Positions 7,940 to 17,259 are shown, numbered from the stretch's first letter. The stretch is DNA of 64,000 bases from Pelobium manganitolerans (GCF_003609575.1 NZ_MBTA01000023.1:62001-126000); one strand, 5' to 3'. Notes: generated by a model not told the origin, from the letters alone. Numbers and translations: made by a program.

Positions 7940-9040
7940 ATGGCTTTGCAGTGCGGAATTGTTGGACTACCTAACGTTGGAAAATCAACTTTGTTTAATT
8001 GTTTGTCTAATGCCAAGGCGCAGGCGGCCAACTTTCCTTTTTGTACCATTGAGCCAAATGTGGGCGTAATTACCGTTCCGGATGATCGTTTAACTAAGCT
8101 TGCCGAATTGGTGAAGCCGCAAAGGGTGGTACCCAACACTATTGAGATTGTGGATATTGCCGGTTTGGTTAAAGGCGCCTCAAAAGGGGAGGGCTTGGGT
8201 AACCAGTTTTTAGGAAATATCCGGGCTACCAATGCAATTATACACGTTTTGCGTTGTTTTGAAGATGACAATGTGATCCATGTTGACGGTTCTGTGGATC
8301 CAATCCGTGATAAAGAAATTATTGATACCGAGCTTCAGCTGAAAGATTTGGATACGGTAAACAAACGCATCCAGAAGGTAGAGAAAATGGCAAAAACCGG
8401 TAATGATAAAGATGCGAAACGTACTTTTGAGATATTATCGGTAATTAAAAGCCATTTAGAAACCGGGAAATCTGCACGTACGGCCGCGGTAAGTGCCGAG
8501 GATTTTGAGTTTATCCAAGACCTTAGCTTGCTTACCATTAAGCCGGTGCTGTACGTTTGTAACGTAGAAGAAGCATCTGTAAACACGGGTAATAAATACG
8601 TGGACCAAGTAAAAGAAGCGGTTAAAGACGAGAATGCAGAAGTGCTGATTATCTCTGCTAAAATAGAATCGGAAATTGCCGAACTAGAGGATTTTGAGGA
8701 GCGCGCAATGTTTTTAGACGATTTAGGTTTAACAGAATCTGGTGTGGCAAAATTGATTAGGGCGGCTTACCGTTTACTGGATTTGTACACCTATTTTACT
8801 GCCGGCGTGCAAGAAGTACGCGCTTGGACCATAACAAAAGGGTTTACCGCGCCCCAGGCTGCGGGCGTAATCCACTCGGATTTTGAAAAAGGTTTCATCC
8901 GCGCAGAGGTGATAAAATACGATGACTTCGTGAGCTTAGGCTCAGAAAATGCTTGTAAAGAAGCAGGTAAACTGGGCGTAGAAGGTAAAACTTACGTAGT
9001 TGAAGATGGTGATATTATGCACTTTAGGTTTAACGTGTAA
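7940..9040 (+). CDS. ychF: Ribosome-associated ATPase YchF (OLA1 family)
   Basis: A conserved Obg-family P-loop protein that prefers ATP and binds ribosomes; it is linked to translation and oxidative stress. GLPNVGKST (residues 9-17) is the P-loop, ANFPFCTIEPNVG is the switch I region, DIAGLVKGASKGEGLGN is the G3 region, and the C-terminal TGS domain covers about 280-365 (LLDLYTYFTAGVQEVRAWTI and the closing EDGDIMHFRFNV). Length 366 matches the family exactly. It is a single-gene unit followed by a tRNA gene. Confidence 0.97.
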   Translation: MALQCGIVGLPNVGKSTLFNCLSNAKAQAANFPFCTIEPNVGVITVPDDRLTKLAELVKPQRVVPNTIEIVDIAGLVKGASKGEGLGNQFLGNIRATNAIIHVLRCFEDDNVIHVDGSVDPIRDKEIIDTELQLKDLDTVNKRIQKVEKMAKTGNDKDAKRTFEILSVIKSHLETGKSARTAAVSAEDFEFIQDLSLLTIKPVLYVCNVEEASVNTGNKYVDQVKEAVKDENAEVLIISAKIESEIAELEDFEERAMFLDDLGLTESGVAKLIRAAYRLLDLYTYFTAGVQEVRAWTITKGFTAPQAAGVIHSDFEKGFIRAEVIKYDDFVSLGSENACKEAGKLGVEGKTYVVEDGDIMHFRFNV

Positions 9041-9089
9041 TTTTTAGCGGCATATTTCGCAAAAAATTCGCAAATTCGACCACAACATT

Positions 9090-9161
9090 GCGTCCTTAGT
9101 TTAATGGATAGAATGTAAGATTCCGGTTCTTACGGTACAGGTTCGATTCCTGTAGGGCGCA
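9090..9161 (+). tRNA. tRNA-Arg (anticodon CCG)
   Basis: A 72-base cloverleaf. The acceptor arms GCGTCCT and AGGGCGC pair with one G-T, the D arm is GTTTAATGGATAGAAT, the anticodon stem TAAGA/TCTTA holds the loop TTCCGGT with anticodon CCG at 9123-9125, and the T arm CAGGTTCGATTCCTG is standard. The discriminator base is A, and CCA is not encoded. It reads CGG codons. Confidence 0.95.
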
Positions 9162-9162
9162 C

Positions 9163-9198
9163 AAAAAACCGCTTCAGTTTTATCCGAAGCGGTTTTTT
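9163..9198 (+). terminator. Terminator of the tRNA-Arg transcript
   Basis: A 13-base stem (AAAAAACCGCTTC with GAAGCGGTTTTTT) and T-run begin two bases after the tRNA. The remaining gap to 9404 holds no gene that I can see. Confidence 0.9.
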
Positions 9199-9404
9199 CT
9201 TTTTCTAAAAGATGGGCAAGATATTCAAGACTGCTCGCTGTAAAGCGCTTTTAAGAAAAATCGGATAGAAGCAAGTTCTACATGATTTTTTTAAGAATGG
9301 CATCAGTTGAAATAAGTTAGGTACGCATTCAAAGCCGTTAAATTCTTTAAAAGCCTTTTCTTTAAACAATAATTTTTGTACTTTCGTTGCTTTAGATAGC
9401 CAAC

Positions 9405-11441
9405 TTGTTTCTTCGTCAAAATATCTTTAACCTAAAGCTGGTCAGGTTTTTTTTGGTTTTTTCGGTGTTGTTTGTTTCTTGCGAGAAAGAATCGACGCGT
9501 TATTTAAGGAACGAGAAGTATTTTGATGATATTATGCTGAATATCATTGAAATTAAGCTGCAGAAAGGTGCTAAAAAAGCTTACCTCGCCCTAGATTCTA
9601 TTAAACAGCACGATCCGGAGGTAAACCCACTTTTTGTTTTTAAATATTACCGCTTTATGAGCGGCGAATATTTTAGCCTAGGAAAAACAGACTCGTCAAT
9701 TATTTTTGCGCAGAAACTTCTGCCTATTTTAAATGAGATAGGTAGCCCGGAAGAACTTCCTGCGTATTATTCGCTAGCTTATTATACCCTGTCTGATATT
9801 TATTACAAGCAGAATAATTTTTTGGAAGCCTTTAAATACCTGTACATGGGTAAGCAGGTTTCTGGAGTGGATCATGTTGCCTTATCAGAATATAATTATC
9901 GGATAGGAATGATTTTGTACCGCCAGGGCGAGTACCTGTTGGCAGCGCGCAGTTTCAAAGACGCAGCAGAAACTTACCAGAAAGACAGCACTTTTGAACG
10001 TATTTATCGGCATCAAGAAGTATTGGCCAACACGGGTTTAGGTTATGGCAGGGCGCATCAACCAGATTCGGCTTATATATGGTTTCAAAAAGCTATCAAT
10101 TATATTGATGCCATGGCCCTAAGCACCAATCGCCCGGCTTTGTTTTTAGGTGCAAAAGGGGTGGTTTTGGGCAACTGGGGCCAGGTGTATGCGCAGGAGG
10201 GTGAACTGGAAAAAGCTATTCCGTTATTGAAACAAAGTATTGCAATTAACGATACCTCGGCGGTATTGGCCGATGACGCTTTCTCTCAGAAAATAAAGCT
10301 TGCGCGTATTTATATACAAAAACAGCAACTTAATTTGACGAAACCTTTGATGCGCGACATTGAAAAATATAAAACCGCACATCCTTCTTTAGGGGCAGAG
10401 ATAGATTGGTATAGCTTGTTATCCGCGTTCGCGGAACTGGAGGGAGATTTAACCTTGTCGCTAGCAAGTTTAAAAAAAGCACAAACGCTTAAAGACGCTT
10501 ATTTAGAGCAAAAAAAGCCTTTAACGTACACCAATATTGTTCAGCAGCTCCGGATAATTGAAAACCGGAATAACATGCTTTTTTTGCAAAGAAATAATCA
10601 GCAAAAAAACCTCTACTTATTTTTAACTGTTGTATTGGTTTTGCTTACGCTGATTATTCTCGCCCTAATCTACTTCAACTGGCGCAAGTCTAAAAAAGCA
10701 GTGGCCAATTTAAACGTGTTAAATCGGCGTATTCAGTTACAGGCCCAAGAATTAATGGCCGGTAATGCTGAGAAAGATAGGCTGATGCGTGTTGTAGCGC
10801 ATGATTTGCGAAACCCTATAGGTTCGGTGCTTTCGCTATCGCGATTGTTACAGTCGGAAACCGGTTTAAGCAACAACGATAGAGAGTTGCTTATACTCAT
10901 TGAAAGATCGGCAAACGACGCGCTGTTGCTTATAAAAGAAATTTTAGAAAGCCATCAAAAAAAACAAAACATTAAACAGCCTGTGAATTTAAGGCAGCTA
11001 GTAGAAGAATCAACCATGGTACAAAGGTTTAGCGTGGATGAAAAGCAACAACATTTAACCACTAACCTGCCAAAGGGAGAAATAGAAGTATATGCCAACC
11101 GCGAGCACTTGCAAAGGGTTTTGGCGAACCTGATCAGCAATGCCAGCAAGTTTAGTCCAGAAAAATCAACCATTTATGTGGATTTGACTTCCAAAGCCGG
11201 CAAAGCCTTGATTTGTGTTAAAGATGAAGGGATAGGCATTTCGCATACTGGCAGGCAACCGAGCATTGAGGAGCTTGCATTCCAAAACAAAAGCGGTACA
11301 AAAGGCGAGCAGTCTTTTGGGATGGGTTTAGCAATCTGCAAAAAAATCATTGAAGATCATAAGGGCCGTATTTGGTACCAAAGTTCTGTTAACGGCACTA
11401 GCTTTTATGTGGAAATACCTTTAGCTGATCATGCTGTTTAG
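9405..11441 (+). CDS. TPR-containing sensor histidine kinase (orphan)
   Basis: A membrane histidine kinase of the Bacteroidota TPR class. An N-terminal signal or lipoprotein segment (VLFVSCEK, Cys near residue 26) is followed by a TPR-type helical repeat region to about residue 395, a membrane helix at about 401-424, a coiled linker, the HisKA domain with VVAHDLRNPIG (His466), and the HATPase domain (NLISNASKF, DEGIGI, GMGLAICKKI). Translation appears to start at TTG. A weak promoter-like TACTTTCG lies about 20 bases upstream. No response regulator is adjacent, so its partner is elsewhere. The periplasmic TPR region should sense protein or peptide-like signals, but the ligand is unknown. Confidence 0.9.
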   Translation: MFLRQNIFNLKLVRFFLVFSVLFVSCEKESTRYLRNEKYFDDIMLNIIEIKLQKGAKKAYLALDSIKQHDPEVNPLFVFKYYRFMSGEYFSLGKTDSSIIFAQKLLPILNEIGSPEELPAYYSLAYYTLSDIYYKQNNFLEAFKYLYMGKQVSGVDHVALSEYNYRIGMILYRQGEYLLAARSFKDAAETYQKDSTFERIYRHQEVLANTGLGYGRAHQPDSAYIWFQKAINYIDAMALSTNRPALFLGAKGVVLGNWGQVYAQEGELEKAIPLLKQSIAINDTSAVLADDAFSQKIKLARIYIQKQQLNLTKPLMRDIEKYKTAHPSLGAEIDWYSLLSAFAELEGDLTLSLASLKKAQTLKDAYLEQKKPLTYTNIVQQLRIIENRNNMLFLQRNNQQKNLYLFLTVVLVLLTLIILALIYFNWRKSKKAVANLNVLNRRIQLQAQELMAGNAEKDRLMRVVAHDLRNPIGSVLSLSRLLQSETGLSNNDRELLILIERSANDALLLIKEILESHQKKQNIKQPVNLRQLVEESTMVQRFSVDEKQQHLTTNLPKGEIEVYANREHLQRVLANLISNASKFSPEKSTIYVDLTSKAGKALICVKDEGIGISHTGRQPSIEELAFQNKSGTKGEQSFGMGLAICKKIIEDHKGRIWYQSSVNGTSFYVEIPLADHAV

Positions 11442-11905
11442 GGTTTGCCAAAAAGTTTGGTGACGGCCTGCTCGCGGTAAGTAAAAATATCGCGGACTTG
11501 TTTGCCCACAACCAGCGCATTAATAGCAGTGCCCAAAACACCAAATGGCATTCCGTAGGTCAGCTCGTCGCGCATTAATACGCCATCTTTAGTTTCTTTG
11601 AAATGATGCTCGTGGTGCCAGAATTTAAAAGGTCCAAACCGTTGTTCATCAATAAAGTATTGCTTGTCGCAAACGGTGGTTATTTCTGTCATCCAATTCA
11701 ATTTTATCCCAAACAAAGGCGAAACTTTATAAGTGATAATCATGCCTTCATACATTTTGGTGCTATCCGAAAAATCAGAAGTCACCGTAAAATTCATACT
11801 TCTAGGCGTTATCCTAGCCAGATTCAATGGAGAAGAGAAAAAGTCCCAAGCCTCGTTTAAGCTGATTGGCAATAGCTGCTGGCAGTTTAGATGGTAAACT
11901 CTCAT
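11438..11905 (-). CDS. SRPBCC (START-like) family protein
   Basis: A 155-residue soluble protein of the polyketide cyclase/ligand-binding SRPBCC fold. LPISLNEAWDFFSSPLNLARITP at the N-terminus is the typical opening, ITYKVSPLFGIKLNWMTEIT forms the middle strands, and FKFWHHEHHFKET with DELTYGMPFGVLG precedes the C-terminal helix. Relatives are often annotated as cell-division-inhibitor-like (SulA epimerase neighbours), but no such partner is present. It is convergent with the histidine kinase and overlaps its end by four bases. Confidence 0.85.
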   Translation of the reverse strand: MRVYHLNCQQLLPISLNEAWDFFSSPLNLARITPRSMNFTVTSDFSDSTKMYEGMIITYKVSPLFGIKLNWMTEITTVCDKQYFIDEQRFGPFKFWHHEHHFKETKDGVLMRDELTYGMPFGVLGTAINALVVGKQVRDIFTYREQAVTKLFGKP

Positions 11906-11961
11906 GTTTAGCTTAACAGGAAATGATGGAAAAGGTTTTAAAAGAGTAGCAAGTAGGAGAG

Positions 11962-11987
11962 CAGTAAGTATAAAGTAGTAAGTATAA
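11962..11987. repeat. Short direct repeat AGTAAGTATAAAG
   Basis: Two adjacent copies of AGTAAGTATAAAG lie in the gap upstream of the SRPBCC gene. This is one of several low-complexity, word-like tracts in intergenic DNA of this window. No function is evident. Confidence 0.5.
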
Positions 11988-12014
11988 AGATACCTGGAAG
12001 GTGCTTATGAAAGA

Positions 12015-12047
12015 AAAACGTCTCGAAATCAAATCCCGAGACGTTTT
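12015..12047 (-). terminator. Terminator of the B12 uptake operon
   Basis: An 11-base stem (AAAACGTCTCG with CGAGACGTTTT) followed, reading the minus strand, by a T-rich run. It lies 22 bases after the DUF6580 stop, and so closes the riboswitch-controlled operon. Confidence 0.85.
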
Positions 12048-12068
12048 AAAAGTGTTAGAAAACGTTAA

Positions 12069-12647
12069 CTAAGCTAACTGCTTATTGCTTTTTAACACAC
12101 CATATCTTGATTTTGCTAGTTCGAAACCTCCGTAAAGCAATGCGCCGAATATCAAATTACCTAATAGTAGGTTTTTCTCAAACGGAATGGCGGCCACTAA
12201 AGCCTGGCTGTAACCACTTAAGTCTCTACTGTACAGCTCCAAACCGGGAGCGAACCCGGGAATATCGGTCACTAGCCAATGCACAAGCACACCGCCCAAA
12301 GAGGCTAAAAGCACATTGGCCACGCTTACTTTTTTAATTAAACTGCCAATGAACACCATCAGCGCAAAGCTTATATAAATTGGTGCCATGCCGGTATAAA
12401 AAAACGACCATTGGCCGGTATAACTGTAGTTAATAAAAATATCGCTTACAAAAAGCACCAAAAGCGGCACTAAATAGGCTTTCCATCTATTTTGAAAGTA
12501 AGTGCCTCCAAACAAAGCAATAGCACCCACCGGCGTAAAGTTAAACCATTTTGCATCGCCCATTAAAGGGATAAAACGTGTGCCTGCCGCTACCAAAAGA
12601 ATCAGTATCAGCACCCAAGTTCTGGCATTAAAGTTTTTTAAAGACAT
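12069..12647 (-). CDS. DUF6580 putative transport membrane protein, third gene of the B12 operon
   Basis: A 192-residue inner-membrane protein with about five to six helices and the conserved segments RFIPL, KWFNFTPVGAIALFGGTYF, VLFVSDIFINY, MAPIYISFALMV and GVLVHWLVTDIP. It matches the DUF6580 family, which in general look resembles the S-components of ECF vitamin transporters. It follows the BtuG-like gene after 52 bases, lies downstream of a cobalamin riboswitch with no terminator in between, and ends at a terminator. A role in moving cobalamin or a precursor across the inner membrane is inferred from that context. No BtuC or BtuD gene is nearby. Confidence 0.82.
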   Translation of the reverse strand: MSLKNFNARTWVLILILLVAAGTRFIPLMGDAKWFNFTPVGAIALFGGTYFQNRWKAYLVPLLVLFVSDIFINYSYTGQWSFFYTGMAPIYISFALMVFIGSLIKKVSVANVLLASLGGVLVHWLVTDIPGFAPGLELYSRDLSGYSQALVAAIPFEKNLLLGNLIFGALLYGGFELAKSRYGVLKSNKQLA

Positions 12648-12699
12648 GGCTATATTTTTTTGAACAGCTAAATTAGGAATTCTTTTTAAGCATTAAAAA

Positions 12700-13767
12700 T
12701 TACTTGTTTAAGAATACAACTGCGCCTGGCAAAGCTCCTGCTTTTACTTCGTATTTCTTTTTACCGTCTTTACCAAAACAATAAACAATACCGCTGCCGC
12801 TGTAGCTTACCGCATCGCAAACAAAAAACTCGCCCGTTACGTTATCATAGCTAAAACCGTAAGGAATTTTTATCGCTGTACCATCGGTAATAATGTTTTC
12901 TTTAACCACGGCGTCTGTTAATAAATCGTACTCCATTACACCGCCGCTTTTTAAGAAATAAGCTTTGTTGCCTACCACCGTCATGCTGCTGCCAGAAAAT
13001 TCTTTGCTAGAGGTAACCGCGTCTGTTTTGCTATCAATAATACTTAAAGTTGGCTTTACATCGCCGTAATTACCGGTAGATTTCACATAAATTTTACCGT
13101 TTACGCCAGCTGTTACATTGCCTGGGTTTACAGCTACTTCAATTTTCTTTATTTCGCTAAGGCTGCTAAGGTCAATTACAGATACGGTTTTATCGTAATT
13201 AGGATAGTCCAATCCGCCAGAGTTTGCAACGTACAATTTGTTGTTGGCAATAGCCATCGCTTCTGGGCTTCTGCCTACTGTAATTGTTTTTTCGATAACT
13301 AAACTTGCGGTATCTATCACAGAAACGGTACCGTCATAAGCAGAAACAAAAGCCTTGTTTTTGTTAAACACGATATAACGTGGCTGACGGCCAATCTGTT
13401 TTTGCTGATCTACAAAGCTGATTTGTTTAATGCTTTTCACCGTTTTAGCATTTACCACCTCAACCGTGTTTGATGCATTTACCACAATGTACATTTTTGA
13501 GCCATAAATTTGGATGTCGTTACCGGTATCGCCCAAGCCACGGCCATTTTTTTGTGCAAAGAAATCTGCGACAACAGATTCGTTTTCAAAATTGTAAAAA
13601 CTTAAGCTGGCGTTGTTTGCGTTAAGGTTTCCTTCATTTAAAATGTAGAAACCCGAACGGATTTCTGGCAACTGGCCAGGTCCATCATCTTTGCTACAGC
13701 TGCTAAATGCTACAGCTGCAACTAAAGCCAAAAACAGCGCGCGGAAATTGTAAAAATTTGTTTTCAT
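12700..13767 (-). CDS. btuG: YncE/DUF5074-type beta-propeller lipoprotein, BtuG-like
   Basis: A surface lipoprotein likely to capture cobalamin for the outer-membrane receptor. The signal peptide ends in a lipobox with Cys24 (AFSSC). GFYILNEGNLNANNASLSFYN starts a seven-blade propeller of about 45-residue repeats (for example RPRYIVFNKNKAFVSAYDGTVSVID, SPEAMAIANNKLYVANSGG). Length 355 and position 6 bases after the BtuB-like gene, under a cobalamin riboswitch, match Bacteroides BtuG, which binds B12 extremely tightly and caps BtuB. The fold and context are visible; the ligand is inferred from them. Confidence 0.85.
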   Translation of the reverse strand: MKTNFYNFRALFLALVAAVAFSSCSKDDGPGQLPEIRSGFYILNEGNLNANNASLSFYNFENESVVADFFAQKNGRGLGDTGNDIQIYGSKMYIVVNASNTVEVVNAKTVKSIKQISFVDQQKQIGRQPRYIVFNKNKAFVSAYDGTVSVIDTASLVIEKTITVGRSPEAMAIANNKLYVANSGGLDYPNYDKTVSVIDLSSLSEIKKIEVAVNPGNVTAGVNGKIYVKSTGNYGDVKPTLSIIDSKTDAVTSSKEFSGSSMTVVGNKAYFLKSGGVMEYDLLTDAVVKENIITDGTAIKIPYGFSYDNVTGEFFVCDAVSYSGSGIVYCFGKDGKKKYEVKAGALPGAVVFLNK

Positions 13768-13773
13768 GATTTT

Positions 13774-15750
13774 TTATATGATTGTTTTAATGGTTAAGCG
13801 TATCGAAGTGCCAGGCATCGGAAAACTGCGCACTACATAATAATTCTGGTTAAAAACATTGTTAAGCTCGGCACTTAAAATCAAGGGCTTATTGTAAAGG
13901 CGCAGGTTGTAACAGGCAGAAACATCACTTACAGAAAAGCCTTTTACCAAATAAGCCCGACTGTTGTCGCTACTGTAATAACGGTCTGATGAAAATATCT
14001 GATTGTAAAAAACGCTCCACCTTGCTTGCTGTACACCAACATTTAAAGCCACCGTATGTTGCGGTGTATATGGGATTTGGTTGTTATAAACCGCTGCTTC
14101 GGGATCCGATTTATCTAAACCTAACTGATACGTATAGTTTAAACTAATTTGGAGCGTACTTTTTTGATCAATTTGGTAGCCAGCTTCAGATTTAAAATCG
14201 GCACCGTAAATGGCTACTTTGCCCAAATTGTACATGGTCCAAATAAACAAGTCTTTGTTAGGCAAGGCCACAATTTTATCGCTAATTTGGTTATAGTAAA
14301 AATCGGTACTTAGCATAAAGTGTTTGATTTTGCTGTCGCGATATTTTTCAAAAACGTAGCCCAGGCTGTATTGTTTAGCCCGCTCGGGGTTTAGTTTCCG
14401 GTTGCCAAAATTGGTATAGTACAAATCATTAAAGGTTGGGTATCTGTAAACATCTTTATAAAACGTACGTAGCGTTAAATTAGCTGTGGCTTGGTAAGCC
14501 AATGCCAGCGTTGGGCTAAAAACAGATTTCTCTGGGGATGCCTTTCCGCTTTTCACCTTTTCTTTAATGTAGGTATGCAAAATATTGCCCTCCACAATCC
14601 AATTGTTGATACGATACCTACCGCCTAACACCTGCAACAAGGTGCTGCGCGTTGGGTAAGCATATCCGTAAAGATTGGTGTGTAAGGTGTTAAGAAACAA
14701 ATCGGCCGCATAATTGAAGCTTAGCTGTTCGCTTGCTTTATAAGTTGTTGCTATAGATTGGTAATACTCTTTTTCTGTGTAGCGGTTATCTAGCTGGCCT
14801 TGCAGGTTTAAGTATGCAGGATCATTATAGCGCGTATAGTTGCGCGAGTATTTCACAGATGCCAGAAGTGCCCAAGCATCACCCAGTTGTTGCTGGTACT
14901 GCGCCTGGGTAAAAAAATCTTTGTTCCATAAAGTTTGGCGTCCAGTTGGATTGTAATAGATTACGGCATTGGGCAAACCCCGTTCAGAGTTGTAATAATT
15001 TCCGCGTAAAGTAAGCTTGCCGCTTTCGCCGATTTTCCCATGCAAAGCCACATCAACCTGCAGGTTTTCGATAGCCGAGTTTTTGCGAACCGCCAAAGTA
15101 TCGGAACCATCGCCATCTACCTTAAATTGATAATCTCCTTTTGCTTTTTGGTAAGCCGAGTTGAGGCTGAACACCCATTTTTTGCTTAATTTCTGATCGT
15201 ACTGCAGTGCCGGATTGTGCAAGCCAAAAGAGCCTGCGGTGTACTTTAATAACAAGCGGTTATTTCTGCCCGCTTCAAAATTGGGTTGTTTAGTTTTAAT
15301 TACTACCACACTGGCATTAGAGAATGCCCGCGCATTGCTCAACAAATCATCGGGCTGTGCTTGGTATAAACCGATAGATTCTACATTATCCAGCGAAAGC
15401 TTGCCTAAATCTATCTGGCCGGTTTGTACGTTTGAGATAGCCATACCATCCAACAAAACTCCGGTGTGGCTTGCGCCCAAGCTACGTACAGATACTGTTT
15501 TTAAACCACCAATACCTCCGTAATCTTTAACAATTACCCCGGCAAAATTCCGGATGGCATCCGCTACGTTATAAGAGCTGGTCCTAAGGAAACTTAAGGT
15601 GTCTGCTTTTTGGCTGCCTCTTAAACTCGGACGCTCTTTAGACGCATTAACTTTTACCTCGTTAATGTGCTGCACCGAATCCAACTGCTGTGCAAAAACA
15701 TGGGGGGCAAGCGCAAAAAAGGCCAAACAAAAAACAAGTCTCCTTAACAT
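13774..15750 (-). CDS. btuB: TonB-dependent vitamin B12 receptor, BtuB-like
   Basis: An outer-membrane 22-strand barrel receptor that imports cobalamin with TonB energy. The signal peptide is residues 1-20 (PHVFA-QQ), and a TonB box-like segment (INEVKVNASK) is followed by a plug domain (VADAIRNFAGVIVKDYGGIGGLKTVSVRSLG, VLLDGMAISN, VVVIKTK). The barrel ends in aromatic-rich strands (LSAELNNVFNQNYYVVRSFPMPG). At 658 residues without a carboxypeptidase-like extension it matches BtuB rather than SusC. The cobalamin riboswitch directly upstream and the BtuG-like gene downstream fix the substrate with good confidence. Confidence 0.92.
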   Translation of the reverse strand: MLRRLVFCLAFFALAPHVFAQQLDSVQHINEVKVNASKERPSLRGSQKADTLSFLRTSSYNVADAIRNFAGVIVKDYGGIGGLKTVSVRSLGASHTGVLLDGMAISNVQTGQIDLGKLSLDNVESIGLYQAQPDDLLSNARAFSNASVVVIKTKQPNFEAGRNNRLLLKYTAGSFGLHNPALQYDQKLSKKWVFSLNSAYQKAKGDYQFKVDGDGSDTLAVRKNSAIENLQVDVALHGKIGESGKLTLRGNYYNSERGLPNAVIYYNPTGRQTLWNKDFFTQAQYQQQLGDAWALLASVKYSRNYTRYNDPAYLNLQGQLDNRYTEKEYYQSIATTYKASEQLSFNYAADLFLNTLHTNLYGYAYPTRSTLLQVLGGRYRINNWIVEGNILHTYIKEKVKSGKASPEKSVFSPTLALAYQATANLTLRTFYKDVYRYPTFNDLYYTNFGNRKLNPERAKQYSLGYVFEKYRDSKIKHFMLSTDFYYNQISDKIVALPNKDLFIWTMYNLGKVAIYGADFKSEAGYQIDQKSTLQISLNYTYQLGLDKSDPEAAVYNNQIPYTPQHTVALNVGVQQARWSVFYNQIFSSDRYYSSDNSRAYLVKGFSVSDVSACYNLRLYNKPLILSAELNNVFNQNYYVVRSFPMPGTSIRLTIKTII

Positions 15751-15847
15751 TTTAAAAATTAAGGCCAGCGGAGAAAAAAATTGGGCAACAAAAAAACGAA
15801 TGTTACATCCAACAGCTTCAATCCCCGAAAGCTATGAATAATTAATG

Positions 15848-16017
15848 CCAAGGCAGGTCTTCTGACTTACTCTAAGTTTTTCGGTCTTCCCATCTGCCGT
15901 TTGGCAAAAAGTGACCTAAAGAATGAAAAACTTTTACAGAGCTTACAGCTGCGGGACAGTTGAGGACTTACACCTCATTCCCTTTTAATTCCGATACTAT
16001 CGGAAACCAAAGCGCAG
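15848..16017 (-). promoter_or_regulatory. Cobalamin riboswitch controlling the btuB-btuG-DUF6580 operon
   Basis: On the minus strand the leader carries the hallmark core: AAAAGGGAATGAGGTGTAAG, then TCCTCAACTGTCCCGCAGC and TGTAAGC, later GGTCAC, the B12-box region around CAGATGGGAAGACC, and the closing AGACCTGCC. These match the conserved joining regions of the cobalamin (AdoCbl/MeCbl) riboswitch class in order and spacing. The element lies about 100 bases upstream of the btuB start, so high B12 should shut down the operon. Confidence 0.95.
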
Positions 16018-16025
16018 CAAAGATA
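16018..16025 (-). promoter_or_regulatory. TATCTTTG -7 box upstream of the cobalamin riboswitch
   Basis: A perfect TAnnTTTG box on the minus strand, with a TTG 21 bases further upstream as a possible -33 element. Transcription would start close to the first paired bases of the riboswitch, which fits a riboswitch-led transcript. Confidence 0.7.
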
Positions 16026-16192
16026 TAACTTATTCCAATAAAAAGACAACGGCATGTTGCATTCATCGTATTTATAGCGTAAAGTCTTTCAAAATGTTAA
16101 GCTGAGGTTAAAAAAATATGAATTGTTTGCTTAACACTGTTTTTATGAGTTTTTGGTATGCTTATTGGCTTTATACCAATAAATTAAAAATT

Positions 16193-16456
16193 ATGATAAA
16201 CAAAAGCTTTTTTAAGGTAGAAAACTACGGAGGCGAGTTTTCTATACACAACACTTACAATCCATCAAGGCCACAGAAGTTTCGTCAACTGAAGGCTAAA
16301 ATGTACACCGTATTTTTATATGTATTAGCTTTAGTAAGCATTGTAATGTGGGTTACGTCGTTAAATATTTTGCCATTTGGCCACATTTTTCAGTTTTTAT
16401 TAGGTTCTGCTGTGTTGTTTACCAACGTGCTTATTTTCAAGTGGGTTCGTTTATAA
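16193..16456 (+). CDS. Hypothetical two-helix membrane protein
   Basis: An 87-residue protein starting MINKSFFKVENYGGEF, with a polar N-terminal part (NTYNPSRPQKFRQLKAK) and two hydrophobic helices (about 40-60 and 65-83). An upstream ATG at 16118 would add 25 less conserved-looking residues, and I prefer the shorter form. I do not recognise the family. It stands alone between the B12 operon and a two-component system. A weak GGCAT hairpin follows the stop. Confidence 0.55.
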   Translation: MINKSFFKVENYGGEFSIHNTYNPSRPQKFRQLKAKMYTVFLYVLALVSIVMWVTSLNILPFGHIFQFLLGSAVLFTNVLIFKWVRL

Positions 16457-16594
16457 AAATGCCCAAATCCATTATTTACAGGCATATTTTTGTTGCCCTA
16501 GCCTTGCTGTGCGCTAAATTCTGACGCCTACCTAAAAAAATCTCGCATTAGAGATTAAGCCCTATCTTATTTAAAAAATTTACTTTTACAATTA

Positions 16595-17257
16595 ATGAAA
16601 ATCTTAGTTGTAGAGGATAAATTGGCCTTGGCCCAAAGCATCATAAGCTATTTAAATAGCGAAGGCTACACTTGCCATTTAGCTACCGATGCCTACGAGT
16701 TTGAAGATTTTTTTAGCAAGCACCAATACCAGTTTTTTATTTTAGATGTGATGTTGCCTTTTGGCGATGGCTTATCACTGCTAAAACACATAAAAACGGC
16801 TGATGCCGATGCACCTGTAATGATGATATCAGCCAAAGACGCACACGATGACCGTGCAAAGGCTTTAGCTTTAGGTGCCGACGGATTTTTGACCAAACCC
16901 TTCCACTTATCCACCTTAAGCACACAGATACGCGAAATACTGCTACAAAAAAGCCCGCGCACCGCATTATTAAAGTATAAAGAAATTGAGCTGAACAACC
17001 TGGAAAAGAGTGTGAAAATACTGGGCGTTGAACTAGATTTAACCTTCACAGAATTTGCCTTGCTCCGCTTTTTGATGCTAAACCCCAACAAAGTGATTTC
17101 AAAAAATGCGGTGATAGAAAATTTAAACGCACAAACTGCCCTTTATTTTAATAACTTTGAGATAGTTGCCGCGCATTTACATCAGCTTAGGCAGAAGATG
17201 GGGACGGCAGGCAAATACGTACAAACTGTTTACGGAATTGGATTTAAACTAAGCTGA
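16595..17257 (+). CDS. OmpR-type response regulator
   Basis: A DNA-binding response regulator. The receiver domain (1-115) has the acidic pair Glu7/Asp8, the phospho-acceptor Asp51 (FFILDVMLP), the switch Ser79 and Lys101 (LTKPF). The winged-helix domain covers about 125-220 (LTFTEFALLRFLMLNPNKVISK and VAAHLHQLRQKMG then YVQTVYGIGFKL). The kinase gene starts two bases after its stop, so the pair forms one operon. It resembles the CusR/QseB group, but nearby genes give no target. Confidence 0.93.
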   Translation: MKILVVEDKLALAQSIISYLNSEGYTCHLATDAYEFEDFFSKHQYQFFILDVMLPFGDGLSLLKHIKTADADAPVMMISAKDAHDDRAKALALGADGFLTKPFHLSTLSTQIREILLQKSPRTALLKYKEIELNNLEKSVKILGVELDLTFTEFALLRFLMLNPNKVISKNAVIENLNAQTALYFNNFEIVAAHLHQLRQKMGTAGKYVQTVYGIGFKLS

Positions 17258-17259
17258 TT

